Shown: piece after piece, positions 40,655 through 51,950 of the stretch
How the letters are laid out: every line of letters starts with the position of its first letter
Numbering within the stretch: position 1 is the stretch's first letter
Origin: Ulota crispa
Taxonomy: Eukaryota > Streptophyta > Bryopsida > Orthotrichales > Orthotrichaceae
Length of the DNA: 64,000 nucleotides
Direction of reading: 5' to 3'
NCBI GenBank assembly: GCA_963920765.1
Contig: OY987244.1
Location: 25,338,358-25,402,357 of the forward strand
Made by a program: the position numbers and the translations under genes
The notes under the pieces: generated by a model
The model's database searches: none
Told to the model about the DNA's origin: nothing
What the model saw: only the letters and a program-made list of their open reading frames with translations

Positions 40655-41540
40655 ATAATAGGCTTAGTTCTGTTAGTTGGGTAATTGGGTGTCAAAATAA
40701 TAGAATGTAAGGCGGTTGAGAAACTAATTAATAACCAAATTTTTTGTAACCGGATTTTCTACCTTACTAGCCGGCATTGGATGGGGGACCATGGACATTG
40801 GATGGGGGACCATGGGCATTGGATGGGGGACCATGGACATTGGATGGGGGACCATGGGCATTGGATGGGGGACCATGGGCATGGGATGGGTCATGAGGTG
40901 TTTCATGGACATGGGATGGGTCATGAGGTGTTTCATGGACATGGGATGGGATGGCTCATGGACATGGGATGGGATGGGATAGGTCATGGACATGGGATGA
41001 GATGGGTCATGGGCATGGGATGAGACAGGTCATAAGCATGGGATGAGATGGGTCATAAGCATGGGATGAGATGGGTCATGAGCATGGGATGGGTCATGGG
41101 CATGAAATGGGTCATGGACATGGGATGGGTCATGGACATGGGATGGGATATAAGGCCATGTGAAAAAGTTGTGATTGGTTGAGGGCCAAGGAGCAAAGTG
41201 ATGAACATGCAAAGTGATGAACATTGGCTTTGGGTGTCAAAGGACATGTTTGGTGGAACCTATTGGATTGTTTTCAACTTGAATTTGAAATTGAGAAAGA
41301 AAGGAGTGGGGAGGGAGATGAAGAGGCAAATTGATTTTATATTATTCCATGGAATGTTTTTTAATGTGAATTGGAGACCAAGTTAAGTTTGGAGGGTTTG
41401 CAGACAAAAATTCAGAATGCAGACCAAATTTCATGTCAATTTTTTGCAGGGACCTCCTCTTGTGATGGCCCTTTGTCGGAACGGCACATACAAGTTCCCA
41501 CTAGTTTGAGTATGATAAATAATTAAATTTGAACTGGTAA
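40655..41540 (+). repeat. Dispersed element copy containing an expanded minisatellite
   Basis: The left end (ataggcttagttctgttagt) and right end (gtgatggccctttgtcggaa) both recur in the same order at 48,910-49,320. The minisatellite is present only in this copy. Confidence 0.6.
40775..41152 (+). repeat. G-rich minisatellite
   Basis: Five 21-bp units of cattggatgggggaccatgg are followed by two 30-bp units containing tcatgaggtgtttcatgga, then shorter catgggatgggtcat units. The strand asymmetry is strong (G-rich on plus). Long open frames here on both strands come from the repeat and are not genes. Confidence 0.93.
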
Positions 41541-42569
41541 AGTAAAAAGATATTTGCAATTGCTCATAATGAGACCAACGAGCACGGAGGTTTGAAAACA
41601 ATAGAATGTTGACCTCTAAAGGCCCAAACATTAAACTTTTGGCATCATAGCGATTTTGGGCAGCTCACTCAAAAAGGATTTTTCATTCTTATCTTTGAAA
41701 TTTTACACATGATGTGCCCAAGCGATAGCTTTAAAAACCACACACATATTCATAAAATCCACTAAAAACACAGGAGGTAAATTTAGATGTGCAATTCAAT
41801 CAAATTTAAACCCAATTTCAATAATCCAATTGTACAAGTGGGAAGAACACCTTGTTTACTTTAAAGTATCAAGATTTCTACCAAATCTATCTTTGGAGGT
41901 GAAATACTATAATGATTGGGTGAGCAATAGGTGGGAAATCTTTAGTTTTTCATGCTTGTATAGTTTTGAATGTTAATGCTTCATGCAAGCTTTTCTTGAG
42001 ATGAGCCTTATGTTTCTAAAAAGTAAGGTTTTCCACCTTTCCAATAAGACTAGTTTCACACAAAATGGATAAAAATAGCACGCACAAGGTGTAGCTAAGT
42101 GGACAAAAAGGGTCAAAATCCCACTTTGTATGCTACCCCAAAACTATTCTACAATTTTTTTGATAAATGCCATGGAAAATCCAATTGGTGAAAACAATCA
42201 AGAAGTGAAAGATGAAATGTTAGCACCATTTCAATAGATCATCAAACACTGCAATTATATTGCTATCATGTAGGAAACAATATGGGCGTATTTCTTAAGA
42301 AATTTGAAAACTTGTAAGACTGCACAATTGAAATGTGGCATTCTTCTTGAATATTTGATGTATTGTGTTGTTGCTTTGATCTATCTTTGACCAAAAACGG
42401 ATACATGTTTTGAGACCATGTTGTATAAACACCATTATTTTTTGAACTCACTCATATCCAATTCCATTGAGGTTTTTTTGGTTGGATGCAAAATTCTTGC
42501 AAGCACACGCATTCTTTAAGACAGTTTTCCAAAATGTTGAGCGGTTTTACTTTGTAGGTCAAAAACCAC

Positions 42570-42792
42570 TAAGGTAGAAATACTTTATTCCGCCCCCTAC
42601 TGTAATCCCGCGCATATGTATGTGGTTGGTGTATTTTATCCCCAGAATCTAAGGAAGCCATAGATGCCCTACTTTTTGGGTCCCAAAAAATAGGGCATCT
42701 ATGGCTTCCCTAGATTATGGGGATAAAATACACCCACCTTATACATACGCGCGGGATTACAACAAGGGGCGGAGTAAGGTACGTCTACCTTA
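42570..42792. mobile_element. Perfect foldback element with TA ends
   Basis: Arms of about 100 bp are near-perfect reverse complements (ccccagaatctaaggaagcc, catagatgccctacttttt and complements) around a short tttgggtccc loop. The outer ends read TA-aggtag and ctacct-TA, the same termini as the 316-bp MITE family, which suggests the same transposase could move both. The G+C-rich arm part gtaatcccgcgc is unusual for this region. Confidence 0.8.
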
Positions 42793-42831
42793 TGTGCAAC
42801 CAAAATATGGTTGCCTGGTCCTTAACCCCTC

Positions 42832-43471
42832 AACGCCCCTGGAATTTTGGAGTATCTCAGAATTTGCTTGAAAGTGAACAAAATGTTGGCATTTTGATCG
42901 ATTTTATCAATTTTCTTTGAAATGTAACCGTACAAATTCTAAGTAGACATGTTATAGATTGCATACAAAAAGAAATCACAACTATTTCACTTATGGATTG
43001 AAACATTATAATGTTTGATCATGACGGTGTTAAAATTGTGAAAGTGATTTGAAGTCATTCAATCCTCTTTTTGCATCTCAAACATAAAATTGAGGGTACC
43101 CAAAAAACATAAGTATGCAAAATACAACATGCATAAATCCAATCAATTTACGGCTTCTCAAAATCTATTCTACAACTTTTTTAAATGAATTTTTAATGCA
43201 AAATTTTCTCCATGTTCTAGTGTACTTGAGGCTCATTTCCAAGAGCCTTCAACACTACAAAGTGAAAATTTGCAATGGACACCTTTGCACAAAATCGAAT
43301 AGACAAATCATGTTAATTCATTTTGAAAATCAGACTCTTGATGTTGAAACTAGACTTCAACAACAATTTAGATATAATAATAACCACAAAAAAATCTAAA
43401 AAAAACTTTTGACATCCGTGAACAAAATTCAGAGGGGCACAAATTGCGCCCCTCAGGCGTTGAGGGGTTAA
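42832..43471. mobile_element. TTAA-target (piggyBac-like) MITE 1
   Basis: The left end reads TTAA-cccctcaacgccc and the right end, in reverse complement, TTAA-cccctcaacgcctg. Thus a 16-bp terminal inverted repeat lies between TTAA sites. Length is 640 bp with no coding potential. Confidence 0.75.
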
Positions 43472-44694
43472 AGGGTGAAGCTCAATGTTTTGATGCTATC
43501 TTTACCTTGCTTATGGCACTACATACAACATGTCCCATCTACCTTTGATTGTCATTATGTAACCTTGCCAATAGAAAGCGAGCAATGGAATTGCAAGTCA
43601 GCTTACATTGCACATCAAAGTTGGCAAACAAGAATGACCAAGCATTAGGGCTCAAAGTTCTAGTACTGCATTTGGTAGGTTAGGGTCAAGATTCCAAGCT
43701 GCCTTGCAACCAAGGCATAGAATTTAGAATCTTCTAATGTGGATTGGCACTTACGTTGTAGTTGCATGTATTATTGAAAAACTCTCTAGATCATGCAATG
43801 TGGATCCAATTGCATTTACATTTGTTCCTTGATACTTTGTGGTTTGAATCTACTTTGTATATATTTTATCCCATTGCACAGTGTTAACCCTTTTGAACTC
43901 TAGCAGATTATCAAATTTAAACCCCTATGAAAATGTTGCTGGATTATTCATCAAAGGAGATCTCTTTTGGAAATAAAGCTGAATCGTACTCAAATGAGAT
44001 TTTTAGATATTTGTTTGTTTTGTTGATTCATTGATTGCAAAGCCTTTGGAATATGTTCATGGATTAATGAACAAATGAAGATATCTTTGCTCTCGGATAC
44101 CATATTTGGACTTGTGTTCTTGGTAATCTCAGGGCTCCAATGGTACAAGGAATCCAATTCATTTATGCATAAATATTAAAAAACACTTGAGTATCTAAAA
44201 AAACATCAAAGCTTGTACTGGATCTTGACGTGGTTTATCCATGATTATAGCTTGGCAACTAAGGGTGGGTGGGCATGCTAGATGTAATATTGTAAACAAT
44301 GTTGGATTGAGCCAAAGCCTTCCGCAGGAATCATAATGCCACTTACCATGATAAGGAGCACATTTAACTTCTAACAAATAATACAGATGAAATTGATCGA
44401 GGTAAGTACGGCAACTCTATTTGTAACAGAAAGTATATAAACATCAATCTGAAATTTAAGAGCACTTTACACTGTGTCTCACATCTTGTTTGAGCAATTC
44501 CCACTTCAGCATGAGATTTCAACTATGCTGGGTTATGAAGGGTACAATGGATCACCTAGCAAAAAATATATATATATTATATTCAAAAAGATGGTAGAAG
44601 TTGGATTGAAAGTTGGGTTGAAAACAAGTTAAAGTTAGCTCTTTGAGCAAAGTGCCATATCTTTGGCATCAAATCTTCTAGAAACTGTTGTTAT
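43472..44694. other. AT-rich intergenic DNA, no gene
   Basis: Short chance frames only; nothing recognised. Confidence 0.5.
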
Positions 44695-45623
44695 TTAACC
44701 CCTAAAGGATCATGGCCTTTATTTTGTCAAAAGACACTCAAAACTGCCACCTCTATGGCAAAGAGTAAAAAAGTTTGAAAATCAAGCATTTTGCATATTT
44801 GGCCGTAGGATCTTGTGCTAGACTATTATAAGAATGTGTCATACAAAACTCAAGAACTTTGACTGCACAGATTGGAAGATATTTGTATTTAAAAAGTAAA
44901 AAACAACTTTTTTTGCACCTTGCTTGATTAGATTTTTTAACTTTGAACATTTTTAACTTAAAATTTTTGCACCATAAAGTTTGGAATTCTATTTTTGCAT
45001 GGTGGGAAGTAGAGTTGGGAATCTTGGGAAAAAATTTCAAAAAAGAATACTTAATTTTCATTCTTTAAAAAAACATTAGGTAGAAGAAGGTATGAGATTG
45101 AAGAAAAACTTAAATTGCTAATAACCCTGCAATGGAATTGAAACACAATAATTCCAATGGTGAGATTGTTCTAGAAAGCAAGCTTCACCCTCTCCAACAA
45201 ATTTTTTTGAAGGAATGTTAAATCTGCATTCAAAAATGAAGTTTATAAGTTATTTTTTCAAGAAGATGCTTGAGTTGCCCAAAAAACAAGATTGTCCATA
45301 ACTTTCTCATAACTAGTCCAAATGGAATGAATCAAAGCTTCAGAAGTAGATAAAGATATAATCTATGAGAAAAAAAAATTAAATTTTTTTTGAAGTTTTT
45401 ATAAGAATTTTTTTTGCTGCCCATAGTCTCCAAATTTGTGCTTATTTGGGCATAACTTTTGCTCCTTGGCATCAATTGGAATGAAAATTATATTCCCCAA
45501 AAGCTAATGTGTTTTTCTATCTTCAAAAAAAGTTTCAAAAAATTAAGACAAAAATTGAGACCGTAGGTACCTGTCCAAAATCCCATTTGTCCCCCAAATG
45601 GACAATGGTCCTTTAGGGGTTAA
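44695..45623. mobile_element. TTAA-target (piggyBac-like) MITE 2
   Basis: The left end TTAA-cccctaaaggatcat and the reverse complement of the right end TTAA-cccctaaaggaccat agree at 14 of 15 bases after TTAA. The right interior (tcccatttgtcccc, gtaggtacctgtcc) matches the end of the giant inverted repeat at 23.2 kb. Length 929 bp. Confidence 0.8.
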
Positions 45624-46112
45624 GCATGTTTTAATTAAACAGTTTGAGACTTGAAACATACTGTGCTTTGCCAAAAGGCAAAATCCAGACATTTAGCTCT
45701 GGACCAATCAAATCTGACATTTTAGTGGAACTTGGAGCGTTGGCAGCAATTTCTTGAAGCACTTCATGCTCTTTTTGGATGAATGCGAACTTTTTTTTGA
45801 CAAACACAAGTAGTCAACAACTTTTTTATCTAATGTGTAGTTTATCTTGAAGAGGCTAATTTAGTGAATTTTAAATATCATATCACAATATTTTTTCAAC
45901 CGAGTTTGCTAGTTTTCTCTAGCAACCTTAAACACCACATCCCTTTCTTTGCTGTGAATGGCAATTAGTATATCTTTGAGAGCAATTTACTTGCAAAGAT
46001 TAAACATGTATCAATAATAGATTCTCGGATAAATTCTTTTAAATCCAGAGCCTCCAAATACCTATCTTTCATGAAGACCACTTTCACCTTCCTCATATAC
46101 TGTTTGTGTCCA

Positions 46113-46352
46113 TTAACCCCTAAAGGATGTTCCCTACCAAAAGTGTTGTTTGTAATTGTACAAGAACCATTTAGTACTTGAAGTAATGACTTTATGATAA
46201 ATATCAAAAATTCCCCAAAAAATTTTAGTTGACAAGTTGTTTACAACTTGGCTTGAAACTTACAACTCCAATGGGGTTCATTTGCTATCCAAATACCCCA
46301 TCTGTATACAACTTGGGAGTCCGTATACAAAACAACATCCTTTAGAGGTTAA
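46113..46352. mobile_element. TTAA-target (piggyBac-like) MITE 3
   Basis: The left end TTAA-cccctaaaggatgtt and the reverse complement of the right end TTAA-cctctaaaggatgtt differ at one base. At 240 bp it is the shortest clear copy. Confidence 0.8.
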
Positions 46353-47416
46353 CAAGAATGTTTTTTTAACATTTGTTTCTCTATTTGCTTTCCATTTGGT
46401 GTGTCTATTGTAGTACACCCATTATAATGGCAAAGCATCCAATTTTATTGTATAGCTCGGTTCAACATCTTTTTATTGCTCAAATCAAAATAGGTACAAA
46501 ACAAACAAGAGCTCCAACCACTTCAAAATCTTCAACAATATCATTTGCCTTCAATTTATGAACAACCAAATTTTGTTAAAAACACTAAAAGATAACGTGC
46601 AATAAACGGTTGGTTTACAATAATTACAAATGTCCTAAACAACTATCATATCATAAAGTCATTGTTTAATTGTTTAAGATATTTGCAATTGTTGTGACAT
46701 TTTTTTCATATGGTGAAATGAGCAGCAATTAATGCTGCTTCCTTCACTTGTTGTTTATTTGTGTTTACAGAAATGTATGTTGAATTTCTTTTTGCAAATT
46801 CATCAGCCATTAGATGACCGTATTGTGACGCATTTAATGAAATTACAACAAATCATTGAAGAATCATATCTTCCCATTACTGAATTATAGTGTTGAAAAA
46901 CACCCTAACAATTCTAAAAACTTAAAGTAAACATTGCACCGAACCAAAAATAAAGAAAATAAAATTAATGTTATACAAGTGGATGCAAATAAATAAAAAA
47001 TAAACGAAATGGGAATTATGATAAATGGTTACATCTTTACATAGGAAAAGAAATTACAATTTTTTACTTTGTTAAAATAAAAATACAAAAGTTGTATAAA
47101 TAAGTAAAGTAAACTTTTTAATAATTACAAAGGCAAAAATACTTTTACGGTGTTAGAATTAAAAGTTCTGTTTTTGACACCATTTAAAATCTAAAATTAA
47201 GTTTTCAAAATAAATTCAAAGGAGAATTACTACCCATTCCAAAAAAGTTACCTTGTACTCCGTACAATATTTTTGTATATGGATTATTATGATTAAATAG
47301 AAAAAAATGCTAGCATTTAAATACGCATTCATTGAGAGAGATTGATGTTGTAAACCAACAAGCTTAGAATATGTTGTTCAAGCAATGTTATAGGCACAAA
47401 ATGCTCTTGTTAATTG

Positions 47417-47828
47417 TTAACCCATTAAGGACCGGTCGACCAGTTTGTGGTCGATTTTGACTCTTTTTTGTTTGTAGAGAGAGCATATCAAGGAATTTGA
47501 TGATGTGGCAAAGGGGACTGGTTTAGGGAATTGGAAAGTGAAGAGTTTGGGACAATAACTAGGCCAATCTGAGGTACCATGTGGCTAGAGGGTTGAAAAA
47601 ACTAAAAGAGTACCAATTGAAAATACACCAATAAATGCAAAAAGATGACCATAAAAATTAAAGAGTGAGCATAATTTATGATGCATAACACTAAACCCTA
47701 CAAGATACTTTCATTTGTATGATCACATCTATGATAGACATGTGTATTCAAAAACCCTAAAATTTCCCCCAAATGGCCATACAAAGAATTGCCCACCTCA
47801 GAATCGACCACGACCGTTAAAGGGTTAA
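47417..47828. mobile_element. TTAA-target (piggyBac-like) MITE 4, divergent
   Basis: The left end TTAA-cccattaaggaccgg and the reverse complement of the right end TTAA-ccctttaacggtcg are related, and a ggtcgatt block follows inside both ends. Length 412 bp. Confidence 0.65.
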
Positions 47829-48909
47829 GTAGCAGTAGAGAGAATTGGTTTTGGAACTCCAAGAATCTGTTTTCACAATTAATGAGATTTCTTTCTTCAA
47901 TGTTTTGGAAAACAGGTCTAAAAACTCAAACACCATTTCCATTATTGTTGGTTGTTTAAACAAATCAGGAAGGTGAGGATTTTGCCATGCTTTGAAAGTG
48001 CGTACCATAAAGGAATTTTGGATTGAAATTTGTAACAAAATTATAGGGGGTGGTTTCTAGAAACTTAGAGTTATAAATCATCAAAAATATTAAAAACTAT
48101 CCATATCTGATGCAATTAGTAAAAGCAATTTGAACTCGAAAATATCATGACAAACCAATGGGACTCATATTTAATTCATGATTGTGAATCTTCAAACGCT
48201 TTCATGGATGGAAAGACTACATAGTAAATCTCAGTTCTAATCCATAGCATAAGCAACGACAATGCTGCAACAATTTGTAACTTCCAACCCTCCACAGAAG
48301 TGGATTTTCTAATTTTTATTATTTATGATAATTTATATTGTTGAGATATAGATTTGATTTGTAGCTAAAAAATGCTGAAATGTAACAAAATACAACTGCA
48401 TTTGATAAATCAAGCAACACTTGCTTGTGTGAACTCATGCTTCTACAAAATCTTAGAGTTGAATATATTATTTTGTGACAAACAAAATTAACAAATTCAA
48501 AGATATTAGAATACTAAAGGACATCAAATCTGTTACGAATATACTTTCATTGTATATAAATTCGAAGTATGTTCCAATACTAGCTAATCACATGAGCACA
48601 TTTTTTTTGCCTCAATCTTACCTAAACTCAAATCTGTTTGTGGCAACTCCAACATCACAAGAAAAGAAATGTTGGAGAAACCAATCAATTCGCCAAATTT
48701 CTCTCCAAGGAAAAATACGTGCTTCAATTTTTGGGTGACAATCAATGACACAACAATTGTCTATGACTTTATCTACTTTTTGTCTCACCGGCATGGGTGT
48801 TTGCTAATCAATTGATAAACATAGTGTAGATAAAGTATACTACTTATTGCCCATGGAAGTGTATACCTTCAACTACACCTTTTAAAGAATCAAATTTTTA
48901 CCAAAGTAT

Positions 48910-49320
48910 CTATACTAATAATAGGCTTGGTTTCATTAGTTGGGTAGTTGGGGTGTCTATAATAGAATAAAATCTCTATTAGTTGGTTAGTTGGGTGTTG
49001 CTACAAGAAAATTAAATGGTGGTTATGTGGCGGTTATTCTTATTTCTATGATTATGTGGCGGTTATGGTCGTCCTTGGGGATGGGGTATACACGGGAATA
49101 GAGGGTCGACGCTTAAAGAAGGAGGCAAAGGGCATAGGTAGGCATAGTACAAATAAGCTCATTGTAACGGAAAGGAGAAGAAGCTTGAAGAAGGTGATTA
49201 TGAGGAAGGTCATGTTAAATTTGTTGCAAGGACCCCTCCCGTGATGGCCCTCCGCTGGAACGGCGGGTACAAGGGTCCACTAGCAGCTACCAAATATGCG
49301 AGAGTTAAGATGTTATCACT
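48910..49320 (+). repeat. Second copy of the 40.6-kb dispersed element, without minisatellite
   Basis: Starts ataataggcttggtttcatt and ends near cccgtgatggccctccgctg and aacggcgggtacaagggtcc. These ends match the 40,655-41,540 copy, but the middle is different and holds only ordinary sequence. Confidence 0.6.
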
Positions 49321-49507
49321 GGGAGATTGAATCTAGAGATTTTGCATTTACTATTGGATTCAAAGACCACCCTAATTTACCACAAAATCATGGATGAGGA
49401 TGGAACTGACCAAATTCAACCTAAGTTAGGGGGCGGATTATTGCTTTTAAATAATTTGTGTAACTTATTTATTATGGAAGGTACTTGGGCCTAGTACACG
49501 TATGTAC

Positions 49508-49823
49508 TAAGGTAGCAGCACCCATAACCATCACTGTACCCGTAACCATCACCTATGAAATCTTTGGAAATTTGTGGAAGTAAATAGATGTAATGACAAG
49601 GATGTACAATATGTGAACATGAAACCTTAGTGTTGGTTGTGGGTACAATGGCAATTTGCTCTTTAAATATTCACAACTTATTCTCACAATATCCAAATAA
49701 TACATTCAAAAGTGGAAACTCTTTATTTCTGTTGCTAATAGGATCCTATAACTTGCTAGATGTTTATTAATGATCATCATGTTCAAAACCCTTAGTTTGA
49801 CAATTATGGGTGCTGCTACCTTA
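49508..49823 (+). mobile_element. TA-target MITE family, copy 3
   Basis: Starts taaggtagcagcacccataa and ends ttatgggtgctgctacctta, with TA at both edges. It matches the 32,113 copy in the same orientation over 316 bp, including acaacttattctcacaatat and catcatgttcaaaaccctta. Confidence 0.87.
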
Positions 49824-51620
49824 TACACCATCCAAGGGCAAATAGACATTTGTGTAATACAACCCCCAAAAGAAAGTATGAGTTTGTCTTTTTAGGCCAA
49901 TCACAAAATTCTGTACAACATATAATAATATTGGCATTTTATTGTTTTGCATCTAAGATTTTTAGTCCTTATACAATCCCAATCAAACACATCAATTTTA
50001 GTTCCTAAAACCAAAACCTCATTTTTGATGAATTATTTTAAATAACATTCATGGTTTTACATGATGATTGATCAAAAAGTATTTGTGATGAGTTTTTTAG
50101 ATTTGGTTATATTAGTATGTAGGAAACATCCATATGCACATCTATTCTTCTAACAACCATCTCCAAAAAGCTTCAAAATTTATTTCCTAGACCAATGGCA
50201 CAATCAAAGTACCTCCAACTACACCATTTGGAACACCCAAAACGGACCCCAAAACCACCTGAAACCCTCATTTTCAAAAATACTTTGCATACACAACATG
50301 AATTGTTAATTTTTTTTGGGCAATTTTGACCTTATGTGCACCTAGAAACTAGTAAGTGTGCATGTTTTTGACACTTGAGAAGCAAAATTGCAATTTTGTA
50401 ATGTTGTATGTTGGGTGTGGAAAAACTCACTCTACATTGTTATACAAATAATCCATACAATTAATTTTAGTACTTTGTGGGCTAATACACTTTCAATAAA
50501 TGAGCCGTCCATGTTTGTACAACTATAATCCCATTTTCCCAAATCCTATCAAATAAATTTATAGTCTAGATGAGTCCCCTACTTCATTTTGTTGAAATAA
50601 GACACTTCCCCACAAAAGTTCTCATATGGACATGATAACATTCCCTCATTTTTAAAAACATATTTATATTCTACTAATTTACAAGTATAAGTGTGTTATT
50701 TTCAAAATGTCAACATCATGGCACCGTCCATTAGGGCTTAATATATAGAAGTGTCACAAATAAGATCAAATTTCAATAATTAAGCAATCCTTTTGGAACT
50801 TCAATCTTTTGTGAGATTAAAATGGTGAGCCCATAAACACTGATCCAAGATTCTGTGATCCAAAACCAATTTAGAGTTTAAAGCCTATAATTTTTTATTT
50901 ATAAAACAACAAGTTTTTCAAGAGATGGGCATTTATAATGCATAATTACAAGATCCAATGTACATCTTTATAGGTGAAATTTAATATTTTGACAAAAAAT
51001 CCAAGCTCATGGCTCTTGGATCCTTGTTCTCAATTTAGCATTTCTTGATCCTTTTGGGGTACCATAATCATATCACTGCCCACTAAAGATTTCAATGTTG
51101 AAGTGGCCAACTGGCTACGTCCAAATTTTGTAGAATGGATATTTTCTTTGTAAGAATCAGTGTCACTGGAGGTTTAAAAAAAAACTAGGTACAGTTCCTA
51201 GTCTTATCTGGTCCATTTGGTTTTTTTTTTAATATAATTTGTCATGACCTAGACACGTATTTTTTGGTCAACCAATAATCTTTGTTTTTTTACTCGGTTG
51301 ATTTTCTAAGTTTAGGAAAATAGTTTGGTTGAAATATGAATTTCAATGTATTATATCAAAAAAATCTCTTACAATTGCTGCAAACAAATCAATCTATAGC
51401 TTACCATGTGCATGGCATAGCAAAGCAAGACCATAATCAGGACATCAATAACATGTCAAGTTACCCTCAACCAATGCAAACTTTTTTATACTTTAAAAGG
51501 ATTTATTGTTGACTTTTGTTACTTAAACATCTTTGGCTGGATTTGAATTAGGTCAAGTCCCACCATCTTGGGATTGAGCACCACATTTCTTCTAAGGATA
51601 GGTGCACCAAGTGCACCTCT
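49824..51620. other. AT-rich intergenic DNA, no gene
   Basis: No coding sequence recognised. The stretch 50,970-51,050 is a copy of 33,179-33,260. Confidence 0.5.
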
Positions 51621-51950
51621 TATCCCATTAACCATCAAGTGCATTGTTTATCCCATTAACCATCAAGTGCACTGTTTATCCCATTAACCATCACATAGTC
51701 AATCACTCACCCACCCACCCTCTCATTAACTTACCCACTCACCCATTCACATTCTCATTTACTTACCCACTCATCCACTCACTTGCTCACCCACTCACTC
51801 ACACCCATTCACTCACACCCACTCACCCACTCACATTTTCATTTATTTACCCACTCATCCACTCACTTGCTCACCCACTCACTCACACCCATTCACTCAC
51901 ACCCACTCACCCACTCACTCACACCCATTCACTCACACCTACTCACCCAC
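51621..51950 (+). repeat. C-rich compound minisatellite
   Basis: Three 28-bp units of tatcccattaaccatcaagt are followed by about 240 bp built from cactcaccca/cactcacacc units. Purines are almost all A on the plus strand. Repeat-encoded frames (MLTHSLTPIHSHPLTHS) are not genes. Confidence 0.92.

Noticed and set aside
40685-41023. Open frame of 112 codons with GHWMGDH repeats
   Set aside because: It is entirely the product of the 21-bp and 30-bp minisatellite; both strands are open through it for the same reason.
40775-41152. Possible CRISPR-like array
   Set aside because: The units are directly adjacent without unique spacers, in a plant nuclear context; it is a minisatellite.
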